A DNA stretch of 64,000 nucleotides from Kiritimatiellia bacterium (GTDB lineage Bacteria > Verrucomicrobiota > Kiritimatiellia > RFP12 > UBA1067): contig JAFWKK010000039.1 of the NCBI GenBank assembly GCA_017514235.1, forward strand, positions 62,001 through 126,000, written 5' to 3'. The notes beneath the pieces are model-generated. The model saw only the letters and a list, made by a program, of their open reading frames with translations, made no database searches and was not told the DNA's origin. The translations under genes were made by a program, and so were the position numbers. Positions 48,904 through 59,410 of the stretch are shown one piece after another; positions within the stretch are counted from its first letter, which is position 1, and the number at the start of each line of letters is the position of its first letter.

Positions 48904-50975
48904 TTTTTCCTCCGGCATTTGCATTTTATCTTTGGATCATCTTTTATCTCATTGTATTTTCGCCTTAACGCATCTGCATAATCCTGACAATTGTATTTCG
49001 GAGCACCAAAGCCAACAAGGGAGTATGGAGGCGGAGAGACTAAATTCTCAGCTTCATGCATTATGCAATCATCATACTCGACTTTGTCACGCCTTTTGTA
49101 TCCCTTTTTTGAATCCTCTGAAAACAACGTGTTATCTCGATATCCTATATTGTCGCCATCATCATAGAAAAGATGCTCATGGAGGATCTCTATGTTCAAT
49201 TTGTCTGCCAGACCCAAATCAAGAATCATTGCTGGCACTACGCCTATTATTTGCGCAAAGCATGAATAATTCAAGATTGCAGGCAAACCCGACAATCGGC
49301 GCACCTCAAAATGCGCTTGCCCATACTTGTCATATCGGCAAACAGCATTATTCACGCAAAATCCATATAAATTCACCCCACCTTCTTCCTCAATTGGATC
49401 CCGATTAAGCCAGCGCTTCAACGAAGGCGAATAGAAGCGGTAGCCGTAGTAGTAAAGTCCGGTTTCCGCATCGTAGTACTTTGTCGAGAAACGGTGGCGG
49501 AAGAGATGCGCAAGCGAGCCTGTCTCTGAAATTGTTTTGCCAAAGGCATCGTATGTGTAGGACGCAACGACATTTCCCGCAGTGTCCGTATAGCGAAGAA
49601 TGTTACCCATAGCATCGGCGTGAGGAACGAAAATCGTGCCGTTCTGCTTTACATACAACAGCCCCCCCACGCCGCCAGCACCTTGCAAAGTACCGGAGAG
49701 GTCGCGCCCCCAGAAGTATTGGAATGTATCTACCGTGCCGTCCGTATTGGCAACATGCTCGTAGATCAGGTTCCAACCGTCATAGAAGAACGTGTGCGTG
49801 GCGGTCTGCGTAATCTTGCGCACACGCCGTCCCCTGCAGTCGTACTGGTTCGTGACAAGAAGGATATCGTTCGACGATACTGATGTTAGACGAGACGCCG
49901 AATCGTATGTGTACGTGAACACTCCATCATTTGTCATGTTGCCGTCAGCATCGTGCGAAATCTCACGCGGAGACGCGGAGGCGCGGAGGATGGAAACGTA
50001 TTGGTTTAGGTTGTTCGCTGTATAAGTGTTCGTCACACTATTGAATGTGGCAAGGAGAGAGTTTCCAATGAAGTCATATCCGTGCGTCTCGGCATTGCCA
50101 TCAATCATGGCGGATTCAACTTCTCCGCGAGTGTTGTACACAAATGCGTCGCCGTTCCGCGTGACAGGACGCGCCAGAGCATCGTAGCCGTAGGCAAGAC
50201 CGAGTGAAATGCCGCCAATCGCATTCGCGATGCCTGTGACGATTTCGCGCCGGTACGGATCGTGCGTAACGGAACGAACGAAAGTGCCGCCGCCTGAAAA
50301 CGCAATCGCATACCCGGCATCGCGACGATCCGGGGTGTAGGCATAGGTGACAACCGCATCGGCATTTGAAATCGTGGCGATGCGGCCATCGTCGGCGTAT
50401 GCATAGCCAAGCAAATATCCGATGGACGGAATTGCGAGGCCATTCAATCTGTCGTGCACATCAAGTGTGCGCGTGATGGCGATGGAAATTGTCCCAGCGT
50501 TTACCGTCTCGTTCGTCGCCGTACCGACATTGGCGAGAGCGTAGATTGCCGACGCAGCGTTGTTGGATTCCGAGACGATGCGTCCGTATGCGTCACGCTG
50601 CATTGTCGCATCATTCTCGCCGCCGCTGGAAAGTGTTCCGACAACCTGCCGCCGTCCGTCATACACGTTCTCCTTCCAACGCCCGCTTGCGTAGGTTGTG
50701 CGCAGCGGAAGATTGTCGGGCGTGTAGGTGTAGGTTACGGTGGAGTTGTCGGCGTAGGTTTTGGATAGACAGTTGCCGGTCGCCGAGTCATATGTCCACG
50801 TGGTTGTATCCCATGTCACGCCATCGCGTGTGGTGGAGAGCGATGTGCGGCGGTTTTGCGAGTCGTAGGTGTAACGCACGGGATATGTCGCGCCATCTTC
50901 GGACACGACGTTGCCGACGACATCGCGCACCGACACCATCAGCTGCGTCTCCTCTGGGTTAATTTTATTGCCCAT
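48900..50975 (-). CDS. Orphan RHS module with distinct C-terminal tip
   Basis: 691 residues without a signal peptide or N-terminal RHS barrel start. It begins MGNKINPEETQ, then enters YD repeats matching the last third of the large RHS protein, and reaches the core KRWLNRDPIEEEGGVNLYGF. The last 138 residues (48903-49316, AT-rich) form a different tip with an N-C-Q-D-Y-A-D-A-L-R segment and a basic KCKCRRKK end; the NCQ cysteine and an upstream histidine (LHEHLF) might be catalytic, but the activity is unknown. The start overlaps the preceding membrane gene by 11 bases. The layout is that of a silent or displaced RHS tip module used for recombination. Confidence 0.75.
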   Translation of the reverse strand: MGNKINPEETQLMVSVRDVVGNVVSEDGATYPVRYTYDSQNRRTSLSTTRDGVTWDTTTWTYDSATGNCLSKTYADNSTVTYTYTPDNLPLRTTYASGRWKENVYDGRRQVVGTLSSGGENDATMQRDAYGRIVSESNNAASAIYALANVGTATNETVNAGTISIAITRTLDVHDRLNGLAIPSIGYLLGYAYADDGRIATISNADAVVTYAYTPDRRDAGYAIAFSGGGTFVRSVTHDPYRREIVTGIANAIGGISLGLAYGYDALARPVTRNGDAFVYNTRGEVESAMIDGNAETHGYDFIGNSLLATFNSVTNTYTANNLNQYVSILRASASPREISHDADGNMTNDGVFTYTYDSASRLTSVSSNDILLVTNQYDCRGRRVRKITQTATHTFFYDGWNLIYEHVANTDGTVDTFQYFWGRDLSGTLQGAGGVGGLLYVKQNGTIFVPHADAMGNILRYTDTAGNVVASYTYDAFGKTISETGSLAHLFRHRFSTKYYDAETGLYYYGYRFYSPSLKRWLNRDPIEEEGGVNLYGFCVNNAVCRYDKYGQAHFEVRRLSGLPAILNYSCFAQIIGVVPAMILDLGLADKLNIEILHEHLFYDDGDNIGYRDNTLFSEDSKKGYKRRDKVEYDDCIMHEAENLVSPPPYSLVGFGAPKYNCQDYADALRRKYNEIKDDPKIKCKCRRKK

Positions 50976-51342
50976 TCCGCCAGACTTTCACTGTGTACCG
51001 TAATGTAACCATTGAGAACAATACCATGCAAACACCTGAAAATAGTTCGCACGAATGATGGTCAAATAGCATGACAAAAAGACCATCCAAAAACAATGAT
51101 AGGGAAAACAATGCGAATAGAACACTTAAAACAAGCGAAAAAAAACGGCAGCAGATTACGTTATCCAGCTTCTTCCATATTTTTATCGCAACCCACCACG
51201 AAACAAGCATAACAGCCCATCCAATTAAAAGCATTTCACAATGAGAGGAATTTCCATACGAGACAGGCGTGATGACCGACAACCCCCAAAGCATACAAAT
51301 ATAACATAACAAGGACATTACGAAGAGACTTATCGACTTCAT
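50965..51342 (-). CDS. Small integral membrane protein, candidate immunity for the large RHS tip (125 aa)
   Basis: 125 residues with four hydrophobic segments (ISLFVMSLLCYICMLWGL, MLLIGWAVMLVSWWVAI, FSLVLSVLFALFSLSLFL, FSGVCMVLFSMVTL). No family recognised. ATG 51342 overlaps the RHS stop as ATGA; a longer frame start at 51375 would lie 37 bases inside the RHS gene and is less likely. The DNA is markedly AT-rich. A multi-spanning immunity protein would suit a toxin acting at the inner membrane, which is inference. Confidence 0.6.
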   Translation of the reverse strand: MKSISLFVMSLLCYICMLWGLSVITPVSYGNSSHCEMLLIGWAVMLVSWWVAIKIWKKLDNVICCRFFSLVLSVLFALFSLSLFLDGLFVMLFDHHSCELFSGVCMVLFSMVTLRYTVKVWRNGQ

Positions 51343-54300
51343 GGCGAATAATACTGTTTGCAGGCACATTCGCATCCTCCTTTCGCATTTTTAAGATCCA
51401 TTCCCATAACATCGGCCGTCAAATCAGCAAGATTGTCAGAAAATGGATCGCCATTAAAAATCGAATCCAGCCATGCTTCAGTTCCAGTCGCATTTACAGC
51501 GACTGCAATATTCTGAGGCAAGCTAAACATGACATCCCTCGCTTCTTTTAGTATACCAAGGGCTGCGGAGATATTATCACCGCATGCATTGGCAATCTCA
51601 CAGGAAGCAACACAATGACGATACTTATCGTTGGCAGCAGAATCACGTGTATGTCCCGGATGCCATGCATTTATCACCTTAATGCATTCCTTTGCAGAAG
51701 ACATAATGTTTTCTAAACGATTTTTTAGATCGTCTATCCTATCTAGAAGCCCTTGTCTAATTCCGGACGCCATGTTCCCATCCACATCATAATTCAAACA
51801 AGGGTTATTTGCGCAGAACACGTAAAGATTCGCACCTCCCGTCTCTTCAATTGGATCGCGGTTGAGCCAGCGACCAAGGTCGGGGCGATAGAACCGGCGT
51901 TTGTAGCAGACCATTCCGGTCTCGCGGTCGTGGTATTGCGTCGAGAATCCGAAATGGAATGCGTTTGCGAGGTCACCGTATGTTTCAACGACATTCCCAT
52001 ACGGGTCATAGACGTGCTGTGCGGCGATGCTGCCCGTCTCCGAGACGTAGAGGACGATATTACCATTGTGGTCGTAGCATGGAATGTAGAACACGCCGTC
52101 CATCGAGACGGCAAGCAAGCCCTCGACCCCACCAGCACCCTGCTCGGAGCCGGACTTGTCCGCACCCCAGAAATACTCAAACGTGCGGGTCGTGCCGCTG
52201 GCGAACTCGACCTTTTCAAGGACGATGTTGTTGCCGTCCCAGACGAACGTGTGCGTCTCCTGCTTTTCCCATTCGTTGATCCCGACCGACGGCGGCGCGA
52301 TGGTGGAATTAAGCCGCTGGACGGTCTTGCGGATTCGCCTGTTACGGTGGTCGTAGGCGTTCAGCATGCGGATTGCGCCGTTAGTCTCCACCGCCGAAGT
52401 CACCGAGACAAGACGATTCTCGGCATCGTAGGCGTAGGAGAACGTGCCATTGCCCGTCATGTTGCCGTCGGCGTCGTAAACGAAGTTCGTGCCTGAGCCT
52501 ATGGACGAATACTGGTTGAGACTGTTTGCCGTGTAAGTGTTCGTCACGGTGTTCGCAGCCGCCCAGATGCGGTTGCCGATGCTGTCATAGGCATAGCCGT
52601 AGCTGTCTGCCCCGACCGTTGCGGCCGCGAGCTCTGAACGCCTGTTGTACAGCCATTTCCGAACAAGCGAAACGAAGTCCGTGGCGTTAGTCGGGCGGTT
52701 CAGGAGATCGTACTCCGTCGAATACCAGTAGATCGACTGCCCGCCGAAGAAATAATCGCGTCGCGTGACAAGGTTCCTGCGCCCCGCCTCACGCGATAGT
52801 TTTGCGCTGAATGAAACACCGCCCGGCAGCGCATAGGTCGTATTCGTGAGATACGAGCCATCATATGCGAGGCACACCGATACGCCGCGCCCCACTGCGT
52901 TCGTGAGCGCATAGCCGCACACGCGATTCTCGGAATCGTAGATGCGAGTCTTTGCCGCATGAACGACGTTGGTGATCGTTACCGATGTCTCAAGTTCGCG
53001 TCTGAAGCCATCGAATGTCCGGTTGAGGGTGAACGCCTCGTCGCCAACCGTCACGCTCTCGCTCGTGTTCAGCAGCCGGTCATCGTAGCCGTACGCGTAG
53101 GACGTGCCATCGAAAAGCGTCGCCGATGCTGTCTTACCGGAATCCTCGTATGTGTATGCGACCGACGGCGTGACCGTTCCGGAGTAGGTCGTGCCGCTGA
53201 CAAGGTTCCTCGCATTGTAGGCGTTCTGCTTCCATGCTCCACGCGCCCATGTCGTGCGAGTCTTCTTGCCGTTATCTGTGTAGTCGTATGCGATGCGCGA
53301 ACCGTCCGCGTACTGCTTCGCCGTGTTCACGCCGCTTGCAGGGTCGAATTCCCATTGCGTCTCGTCCCAGGTCGCGCCGCCGTCGCGGGTCGTGAAGCCG
53401 TGCGTCTTGCGTCCGGCGGAGTCAAAGCCGGACAAGACCGGATAGGCGTCGCCGCTCGTGGAGACCGTGCGTCCGAGCGGGTCGTAGGCGGTCACGGTCT
53501 CGTTTCCGAGAGCGTCCGTCCGCCGCACCTCTCGACCGAGCATGTCGTATTCTGCCGTCGCTTCGGCTACGCGCCCGTCCCGGAAGTCAGTGACGCGCCG
53601 CACGACGTTCCCCGACTGGTCGTACTCCAGGCTGTCAACGCGGTTCGTCACGCCGGATGCGTCCGACACCGCCACGGCGACGTTGCGCCCGAACGCATCG
53701 TAGGACATCTCGCTCATCCCGTCGATGGACGTCTGGCCGAGAGCGATGCCGTGGACAGACCGTGCCGTGACCGGTGTCGAGGCTCCTGTCTGCGAAACGG
53801 AAGTCAGGACGCCGGTGACCGCATCGAATGCCGTCTCCGCGACTGTCTCGCGCCCCGATGCCGCGACGGACACCATGCGGCTGCGCAGGGCGTCCGAAAG
53901 CCCCGTCAGCTGCACCTTGCGTACCTGCACGGAGTTGGTGACGCCGCCCGTCATCCTCACGGTGGTGGCGACGCGGTAGACTTGTTGGCCGATCGTCTCG
54001 TATGTCGTGTCGTTCAAGGTCGTGGTTCCGTCCTGCGAGGTACTTGCGCGTTCCCCGCGCCCGTTGTAGCCATACGCAACCGCCGGCGAACCGGTCGTGG
54101 CGGCGGAGAGGATTCGCGCCGTCGCACCATCGTATGTGTTGACCGTTACAATCGTCGAGCCGTTCGCGCCGCGCACTGCGGTAGAGACAAGGCGACCGAT
54201 CTGATCGTAGGTCGAGACGGAGTTCGTGACGATGCCGCAGTCGCAGGAAGAGGTGGCCGAGTATTCGATGCGTCTGCCGTCCGAAGCGTAGTCCGTAAAG

Positions 54301-57300
54301 TTGTGCTCCTCCGTCCACCCGTATGGCGATTGCCCCGTCTTTTTCATCCATTCGCGCCTCACCGTCGTCCCGCCGTTGCGGTAGGCGGCGGTGATCGTGG
54401 TCAGGACTTCCGTGTCGTTGGTGCGGACGGATTCGCCATGCAACTCGTAGCTTGAACTGGGCGAACGCCAGCGCGTCGTGACTGCGCCGCGCTCGTCGAC
54501 GGTCTCCGAATGTCCTCCTAGACAATCGTCGATGTATGTTGTGGCTTTCCGGGACATCTGGGACAACTGGGACGAATGGGACGGAGAAGCGGCTTCGCCG
54601 GGCATGGTGCCAGCGTATGTGACGGTGTTCGTCTCGCGGCCGAGGCCGTCGAAAAAGTGCTGTACGATGCGATACGCACCATTTGTGGAAACGTCGGCGA
54701 GCCACACGTCCTCGTCAGCGTAGTAGAGCGAGTCCGTTCCGGTCTGCGCGGAGCGGAGGACCTTGCGTCCCTCGCGGTCGCGCCGCCAGAGAAGCCGGCA
54801 GCAGGAGTAGGCGTTCGTCTCGGAAGTGCCGTCCGAGTACGATACGGAGCGCAGCCGGCGGATGTCGTCGTACGTTCGTTCCGACCATTCGAGGAGCGCG
54901 CCGTTCGAGGAAAGCCTCGTCTCCTCCCGTAGCGGCAGCCGATAGGCCGCGTCCGTGACCGTCCTTGCGTAGGTCTGCCTCTCGACTCCGTTGAATGTCG
55001 TGTGCGCCGTGGCGACGAGGCATCCGTTAGAGAGCGCATATGCCGTCGCCGTCTCAGAGCCGTCCGCGTTCGACACAAGCGTCCGCAGGCCGCGAAGATG
55101 CGACGGCACCGCACTGTCCTGCGGATACTCGACCGTCGTCTCCGAACGCGTCAGCCCGCCGAATCCGACCGTCTTCACGATGCGACGCAGCGGATTCCCG
55201 GCAGCGTCCTCCTCCCGCGTGTAAACCCTTGCCTCGTGCGAAACCAGGACCGGAGCGCCGCCGCCCTTTCGCACATAGACCGACGTCTCTCGCGGCTCGA
55301 ACGAGTCGTTGCGGTGCGCGTCGTCGCCGTCCTGCGCCGCATAGTCCGTCACTGTCACCCTGGCGGAGCACCATTGCGGCAGCGTGGCGACGGGCGACAC
55401 TTCGGAAAGCTCCGGGAAGTCAGAACCGTCCAGCTGCTCGATCCGCACGGTCTCTCGTCCGGACGCGTCGTAGTCGAAGTACGCCCACGGCTGGCGGTCG
55501 GAGTGGATGGACTTCAATCTGGCGTGCCGGTCGGGATGGTCGGTGTCGCACCAGTAGGTGCGGGACGAATCGTACTGTCCGTTCTCGTCGTATCCGCACG
55601 TGCGTACAAGCCGTCTGCGGGCGGTAGCCCCCTCGCCGACCTTGCCATACGTCCGCAGCTCTGCGCGGACGATGCTGCCCCCGAGGCATGTCTTGTCATA
55701 CTCCTCGGTCACGAAGCCCGGCTCGTTTTCGTCCCGCCATTCGTACCGCGTCCTTGTCACGCCCATGATGTTGTCGGACATCTCCCATGCGGCCGCCGGG
55801 CCTCTCGTCTCCTGGAACACGAGAGGGGCGTCGTCCGCCCACGTGGAGAAGGTCTCGTCCACGGTGGCGTTGCCGAGGACGGTCATGCGCCTTACGCGGA
55901 TGCGCGAAGCGTCGCCGTCATCGTTCCACACCTCCCACTGCGACTCGAACCGTCCGCTCGCGTTCCACACGGGTATCGCCACGCCGTGGGCGATGTTCGT
56001 CACCGCAAGCGTCTTGCCTCCGTTGGCGAAGCTGTGGATGGAGAGCGTCCCGTCTGCGTTCGTCGCGACGGACACGCCCTGTGCGGCAAGGACGCCGAAC
56101 ACGGACGGCGTGATCGCGGTCGGTCCTTCGACGACCGTCCACAGGTAGCCGAGGTTCTCGTCGACGGCGGACTCCCCGAACGGGATGCGGATGCGGAACG
56201 AGCCGAGCGACGGGCCGCCCTCGCCGCATTCGCAGACATCGTCGTCACCGTCGCCGTCGCCGTTGTTGTCGTCATCGCCAGGCGTGCCGTCGTGGTTCTC
56301 GGGGTATTCGCATTCGACCTCGTGCGCATCGTTGGTGCAAGGATTGCCGCATACGGTCGGTGTGACGGTTGCAGGCGGCGTCACCGTACCGGTCTTGGCG
56401 CCGCCGGACACCGTGCCGCGGAGTCGCAGCACTCCGCGCAGACCTGTGGCTTCCGCGATGAAGCCAAGCTCGGGAACGTCCGGCGAAAGCGTCAGGGCGA
56501 CGCTTCCGTCGGCGGTCACGCCGGTCGCCGCATGGAACGACTTCCTCAGCGACGACGACGTAAGCGGGTACGGACTCGCGAACCGAGAGGTTCGAGGACC
56601 CGGGGACACCGCGCCCGGACGGTCGAAGTCCATGCTGTAGAAAAGCAGTCGCTTCGGCATGTTCGTGCCTTCGCGGGGAAGATCGGCCATGAGCGGATCG
56701 GACGCCGTGAACGCACGCGGCGTTCCGTTGGACACCGACACGCATTCCACGGGCGGCATCGCGAGGCCTGCCGCAACGTCAGCGTCTATTCCCGCACGGT
56801 GCGGGATCTTCGCGGCGTCGGCGCGGAAAGGAATCTCGTATGCGCCGGTACCCGGATTGCGCTTCGCGGCCGCGTACAAGCAGCCGTTCGCCGCGGCGAC
56901 CACCGTCACGTTCGCCGACGGCAGGAACTCTACGCGGGGGGTCCAGCGCAGGAGATAAAGCGGAGCGGAGAGGCATGGCGCATCGCCTGTTGCCGAGATG
57001 CGGACGGACACGGACCGGGGCATCGTGTCGCCGAGCGGGATTCGCCATGAGTCGCCGGAGACGCGGGGTACGGCGTTCGTGGCAGGTTCGCCGTCGAGGC
57101 CGTAGAGGATCGCAATGTCAGCCGACTCCCAGCCACCGGCCCTGTCAGGACAAGAGGAGACGAACAAATGCTCCCACGGGCTCTCGCGCCCGACCGCGAA
57201 CGTGCGCGAGACGATGTTCGTAAGACCCTCCGGCCGGGCGAAGTCGAATGCGACCGGCGATATCTCCCATGCGTTCACCTCTGCGGCGATGCCGCCGCAT

Positions 57301-58730
57301 GCGTAGGCGAAGCCGTCCGGCGGCGGCGCGACTGGGTTTAACCCCATCAGCAGGGACGCGATGTTCGACACCCCGTTGGTGTTTGCGTCGCCGGACGCGG
57401 CGACTGCGGCGTTGGTTCCAAACCAGCCGTCCTTCCAGTCGTCGGGCAGACCGTTGCCGTCCGAGTCCATCCACCCGTTGCCTTGCAGCGGATCGGCATC
57501 CGTGCCGTCGAGGAAACCGTCGCCGTCGGTATCCCGGACGAGCGGATTCATGCCAGCCACGACCTCGTCGCCGTCAGAGACGCTGTCGCAGTCGGTGTCC
57601 CATTGGCTCGGATCGGTTCCGAACGCGAACAGCTCGTCGAGCAGGGAAAGCCCGTCGCCGTCCCTGTCGGCGTTCGCCGCGTCCTCGGCGGAAAGCTGGT
57701 AGAACGCGATGGACGTGACGCTGGTCGGAAGCGCGTTGGTCGCCCAGGACAGGCTTCCGAGAGATGCGCCGACAAGGACGTTGGAGACCTCCTCGGCACC
57801 AAGTCGCGAAAGATCGTAGCGGTAGACGAACCAGCCTGACGGCCATGTCTCCATCTGGACGCAGACCGGAGTGTTGGTGTCACGGCCGAAAAGGACGTTC
57901 TGCCACGTCATCTGAAGGGTGTTCGACGGAGTGGCGAAATGCCAGAACTGCGACGCCGCCCCGTTCCCCGTCAGGTGCCAGTTCGCCTCCGGCATGACGC
58001 CGAGCGATGCCGCGAAAGGCGCGAACCACCTGTCGACGGCGACTGTCCCGCCGGTCTCATGCGGCAGCACGTCGACCTTGCCGAAGGAGAACGCGCGGAG
58101 CCGGTCAACCTCGTCGGTTCCGAGCTGAAGCGTCCAATCGCCATGCGCAAGGTAGATCCAGTCCTCCGCCGCGCCGAACGCCTTCCAGTCGGTGCAGACA
58201 GACGCTCCGGCGGGCGCGGAAAAATCGAATGTCTCGCCCGTTCCGATCCCCGTCAGCACGAATCCGCGACGAAAATCGTCACCGTCCAGAGTCCGCGTGG
58301 TGTTCGTGGAAGTGATGGGAATGAAGTCCGCCCACTCGTCCTGAACGGGCGCAGGATCGCCGACAATGCCACCCTGCAAAGGCTGGATTCCGCCTTCTAA
58401 GCCCTGTTGCTGGTTGTTAGTGACCGCACCCGGCGAGTCGAGCGACTGGAGGCCGCCACCGGGACCAATCACCATCTGTATGTTGTTCGTACAGCCGTCA
58501 CTTCCTCCGCCGTCGCCGCCTCCATCTCCCGGCTTCTCGCTGGCGAATATCCACATGGCAATGAAGAACGCCGCAAGCAGAACCCGGCCGGCCTTCGGCT
58601 GCCTTTTGAAGAAAGCCACGAAGTCCCGCGCGGGGCGGACGCCCCTCTCGTGCATGAGGGCGACAAGCCAAGCAGCCGTCGAGACGCCCGCCAGGGAGAG
58701 AAGAAGCGCAGTCCAGAGTCTCGCAATCAT
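51339..58730 (-). CDS. Giant RHS polymorphic-toxin-like protein (2463 aa)
   Basis: Two N-terminal hydrophobic segments (about 5-24 and 50-64) flank a short basic region, then a Gly/Asp-rich GDGGGDGGGSDG linker. About 370-450 are thrombospondin-type-3 calcium repeats (DTDGDGFLDGTDADPL, DSDGNGLPDDWKDGWFGT). A beta-rich middle holds a second Asp/Asn-rich linker (GDDDNNGDGDGDDDVCECGE) near 820. About 1000-2300 are YD/RHS repeats, ending in LGRWLNRDPIEETGGANLY. The 144-residue tip (51342-51773) contains GHTRDSAANDKYRHCVASCE, a KEARD segment and MDLKN, which recall the DUF6973-type putative toxin tips; this is from memory. It follows a secreted companion by 3 bases and precedes a membrane gene by overlap. 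This order suggests a surface-delivered polymorphic toxin. Confidence 0.85.
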   Translation of the reverse strand: MIARLWTALLLSLAGVSTAAWLVALMHERGVRPARDFVAFFKRQPKAGRVLLAAFFIAMWIFASEKPGDGGGDGGGSDGCTNNIQMVIGPGGGLQSLDSPGAVTNNQQQGLEGGIQPLQGGIVGDPAPVQDEWADFIPITSTNTTRTLDGDDFRRGFVLTGIGTGETFDFSAPAGASVCTDWKAFGAAEDWIYLAHGDWTLQLGTDEVDRLRAFSFGKVDVLPHETGGTVAVDRWFAPFAASLGVMPEANWHLTGNGAASQFWHFATPSNTLQMTWQNVLFGRDTNTPVCVQMETWPSGWFVYRYDLSRLGAEEVSNVLVGASLGSLSWATNALPTSVTSIAFYQLSAEDAANADRDGDGLSLLDELFAFGTDPSQWDTDCDSVSDGDEVVAGMNPLVRDTDGDGFLDGTDADPLQGNGWMDSDGNGLPDDWKDGWFGTNAAVAASGDANTNGVSNIASLLMGLNPVAPPPDGFAYACGGIAAEVNAWEISPVAFDFARPEGLTNIVSRTFAVGRESPWEHLFVSSCPDRAGGWESADIAILYGLDGEPATNAVPRVSGDSWRIPLGDTMPRSVSVRISATGDAPCLSAPLYLLRWTPRVEFLPSANVTVVAAANGCLYAAAKRNPGTGAYEIPFRADAAKIPHRAGIDADVAAGLAMPPVECVSVSNGTPRAFTASDPLMADLPREGTNMPKRLLFYSMDFDRPGAVSPGPRTSRFASPYPLTSSSLRKSFHAATGVTADGSVALTLSPDVPELGFIAEATGLRGVLRLRGTVSGGAKTGTVTPPATVTPTVCGNPCTNDAHEVECEYPENHDGTPGDDDNNGDGDGDDDVCECGEGGPSLGSFRIRIPFGESAVDENLGYLWTVVEGPTAITPSVFGVLAAQGVSVATNADGTLSIHSFANGGKTLAVTNIAHGVAIPVWNASGRFESQWEVWNDDGDASRIRVRRMTVLGNATVDETFSTWADDAPLVFQETRGPAAAWEMSDNIMGVTRTRYEWRDENEPGFVTEEYDKTCLGGSIVRAELRTYGKVGEGATARRRLVRTCGYDENGQYDSSRTYWCDTDHPDRHARLKSIHSDRQPWAYFDYDASGRETVRIEQLDGSDFPELSEVSPVATLPQWCSARVTVTDYAAQDGDDAHRNDSFEPRETSVYVRKGGGAPVLVSHEARVYTREEDAAGNPLRRIVKTVGFGGLTRSETTVEYPQDSAVPSHLRGLRTLVSNADGSETATAYALSNGCLVATAHTTFNGVERQTYARTVTDAAYRLPLREETRLSSNGALLEWSERTYDDIRRLRSVSYSDGTSETNAYSCCRLLWRRDREGRKVLRSAQTGTDSLYYADEDVWLADVSTNGAYRIVQHFFDGLGRETNTVTYAGTMPGEAASPSHSSQLSQMSRKATTYIDDCLGGHSETVDERGAVTTRWRSPSSSYELHGESVRTNDTEVLTTITAAYRNGGTTVRREWMKKTGQSPYGWTEEHNFTDYASDGRRIEYSATSSCDCGIVTNSVSTYDQIGRLVSTAVRGANGSTIVTVNTYDGATARILSAATTGSPAVAYGYNGRGERASTSQDGTTTLNDTTYETIGQQVYRVATTVRMTGGVTNSVQVRKVQLTGLSDALRSRMVSVAASGRETVAETAFDAVTGVLTSVSQTGASTPVTARSVHGIALGQTSIDGMSEMSYDAFGRNVAVAVSDASGVTNRVDSLEYDQSGNVVRRVTDFRDGRVAEATAEYDMLGREVRRTDALGNETVTAYDPLGRTVSTSGDAYPVLSGFDSAGRKTHGFTTRDGGATWDETQWEFDPASGVNTAKQYADGSRIAYDYTDNGKKTRTTWARGAWKQNAYNARNLVSGTTYSGTVTPSVAYTYEDSGKTASATLFDGTSYAYGYDDRLLNTSESVTVGDEAFTLNRTFDGFRRELETSVTITNVVHAAKTRIYDSENRVCGYALTNAVGRGVSVCLAYDGSYLTNTTYALPGGVSFSAKLSREAGRRNLVTRRDYFFGGQSIYWYSTEYDLLNRPTNATDFVSLVRKWLYNRRSELAAATVGADSYGYAYDSIGNRIWAAANTVTNTYTANSLNQYSSIGSGTNFVYDADGNMTGNGTFSYAYDAENRLVSVTSAVETNGAIRMLNAYDHRNRRIRKTVQRLNSTIAPPSVGINEWEKQETHTFVWDGNNIVLEKVEFASGTTRTFEYFWGADKSGSEQGAGGVEGLLAVSMDGVFYIPCYDHNGNIVLYVSETGSIAAQHVYDPYGNVVETYGDLANAFHFGFSTQYHDRETGMVCYKRRFYRPDLGRWLNRDPIEETGGANLYVFCANNPCLNYDVDGNMASGIRQGLLDRIDDLKNRLENIMSSAKECIKVINAWHPGHTRDSAANDKYRHCVASCEIANACGDNISAALGILKEARDVMFSLPQNIAVAVNATGTEAWLDSIFNGDPFSDNLADLTADVMGMDLKNAKGGCECACKQYYSP

Positions 58731-58733
58731 GAC

Positions 58734-59366
58734 CTACATCAGCCTTATGACGAAGAAATGCGGACGGACGTCGCAGCGGAACCACTCGTCCGGGGCTCCC
58801 GGCCCCCTGCGGGTGACGCGCATCATGTCCCACCCGTGGCGGCAGGGCCAGCCCTGCGCGGTGGCGGGGAGGCTGGCGAACACGGCTGCGCCCGTCTCGT
58901 TCGTCGCGGTCAGGCGATGGATGCCGCGGTCCGTAGAAACGCGGAAGCCCACCGTGAACACGCGGGAGGTCGCGCCGTCGTCGTCCGCCGGCTCCTCGAT
59001 GCGGATTCCCCTGGGCACGTTCTCCGCGAAGTACCGCCCGTTCCGCCAGCCGAACACGGCCTCGGACTCGTCCGCGCCGAGGATGCCGTCGCCGTCCGCG
59101 TCGAGCCCGAATGCGACCTGCAGGCAGTTGGACACGCACTCGCCGTGCAGCGCGAATGTCATCTCAACGTCTTGGGGAGGCACGCCGTCTACGGAAACCG
59201 CCAGGTTGGTGGAGACCTCCGTGTCGGCATACTCAGGCATCGGCGCGGGCGGCACGGCAACCGGCGCCGACAGGCAGACAGGTGGCAAGGCCACGGCGAC
59301 AAGACATGCAACACGCATCCTTGCCGCCAGTTCGTGCACAAATTCAGCAATTGCAGCATTGGCCAT
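58734..59366 (-). CDS. Secreted calcium-site protein preceding the RHS gene, unknown function
   Basis: 210 residues. A first Met at 59366 gives an unusual amphipathic lead (MANAAIAEFVHELAAR), whereas the Met at 59318 gives a clean signal peptide (MRVACLVAVALPPVCLSAPVA); the start is uncertain. The body contains FGLDADGDGILGADESEAVFG, an EF-hand-like D-x-D-x-D-G site, and a cysteine pair CVSNC. It ends 3 bases before the giant RHS start, so it is co-transcribed and perhaps helps RHS folding or display. No enzyme motif was recognised. Confidence 0.6.
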   Translation of the reverse strand: MANAAIAEFVHELAARMRVACLVAVALPPVCLSAPVAVPPAPMPEYADTEVSTNLAVSVDGVPPQDVEMTFALHGECVSNCLQVAFGLDADGDGILGADESEAVFGWRNGRYFAENVPRGIRIEEPADDDGATSRVFTVGFRVSTDRGIHRLTATNETGAAVFASLPATAQGWPCRHGWDMMRVTRRGPGAPDEWFRCDVRPHFFVIRLM

Positions 59367-59410
59367 GTTGGAAGCATCCCCAGACCGTTTCTATCGATTG
59401 AAGCGCTGGC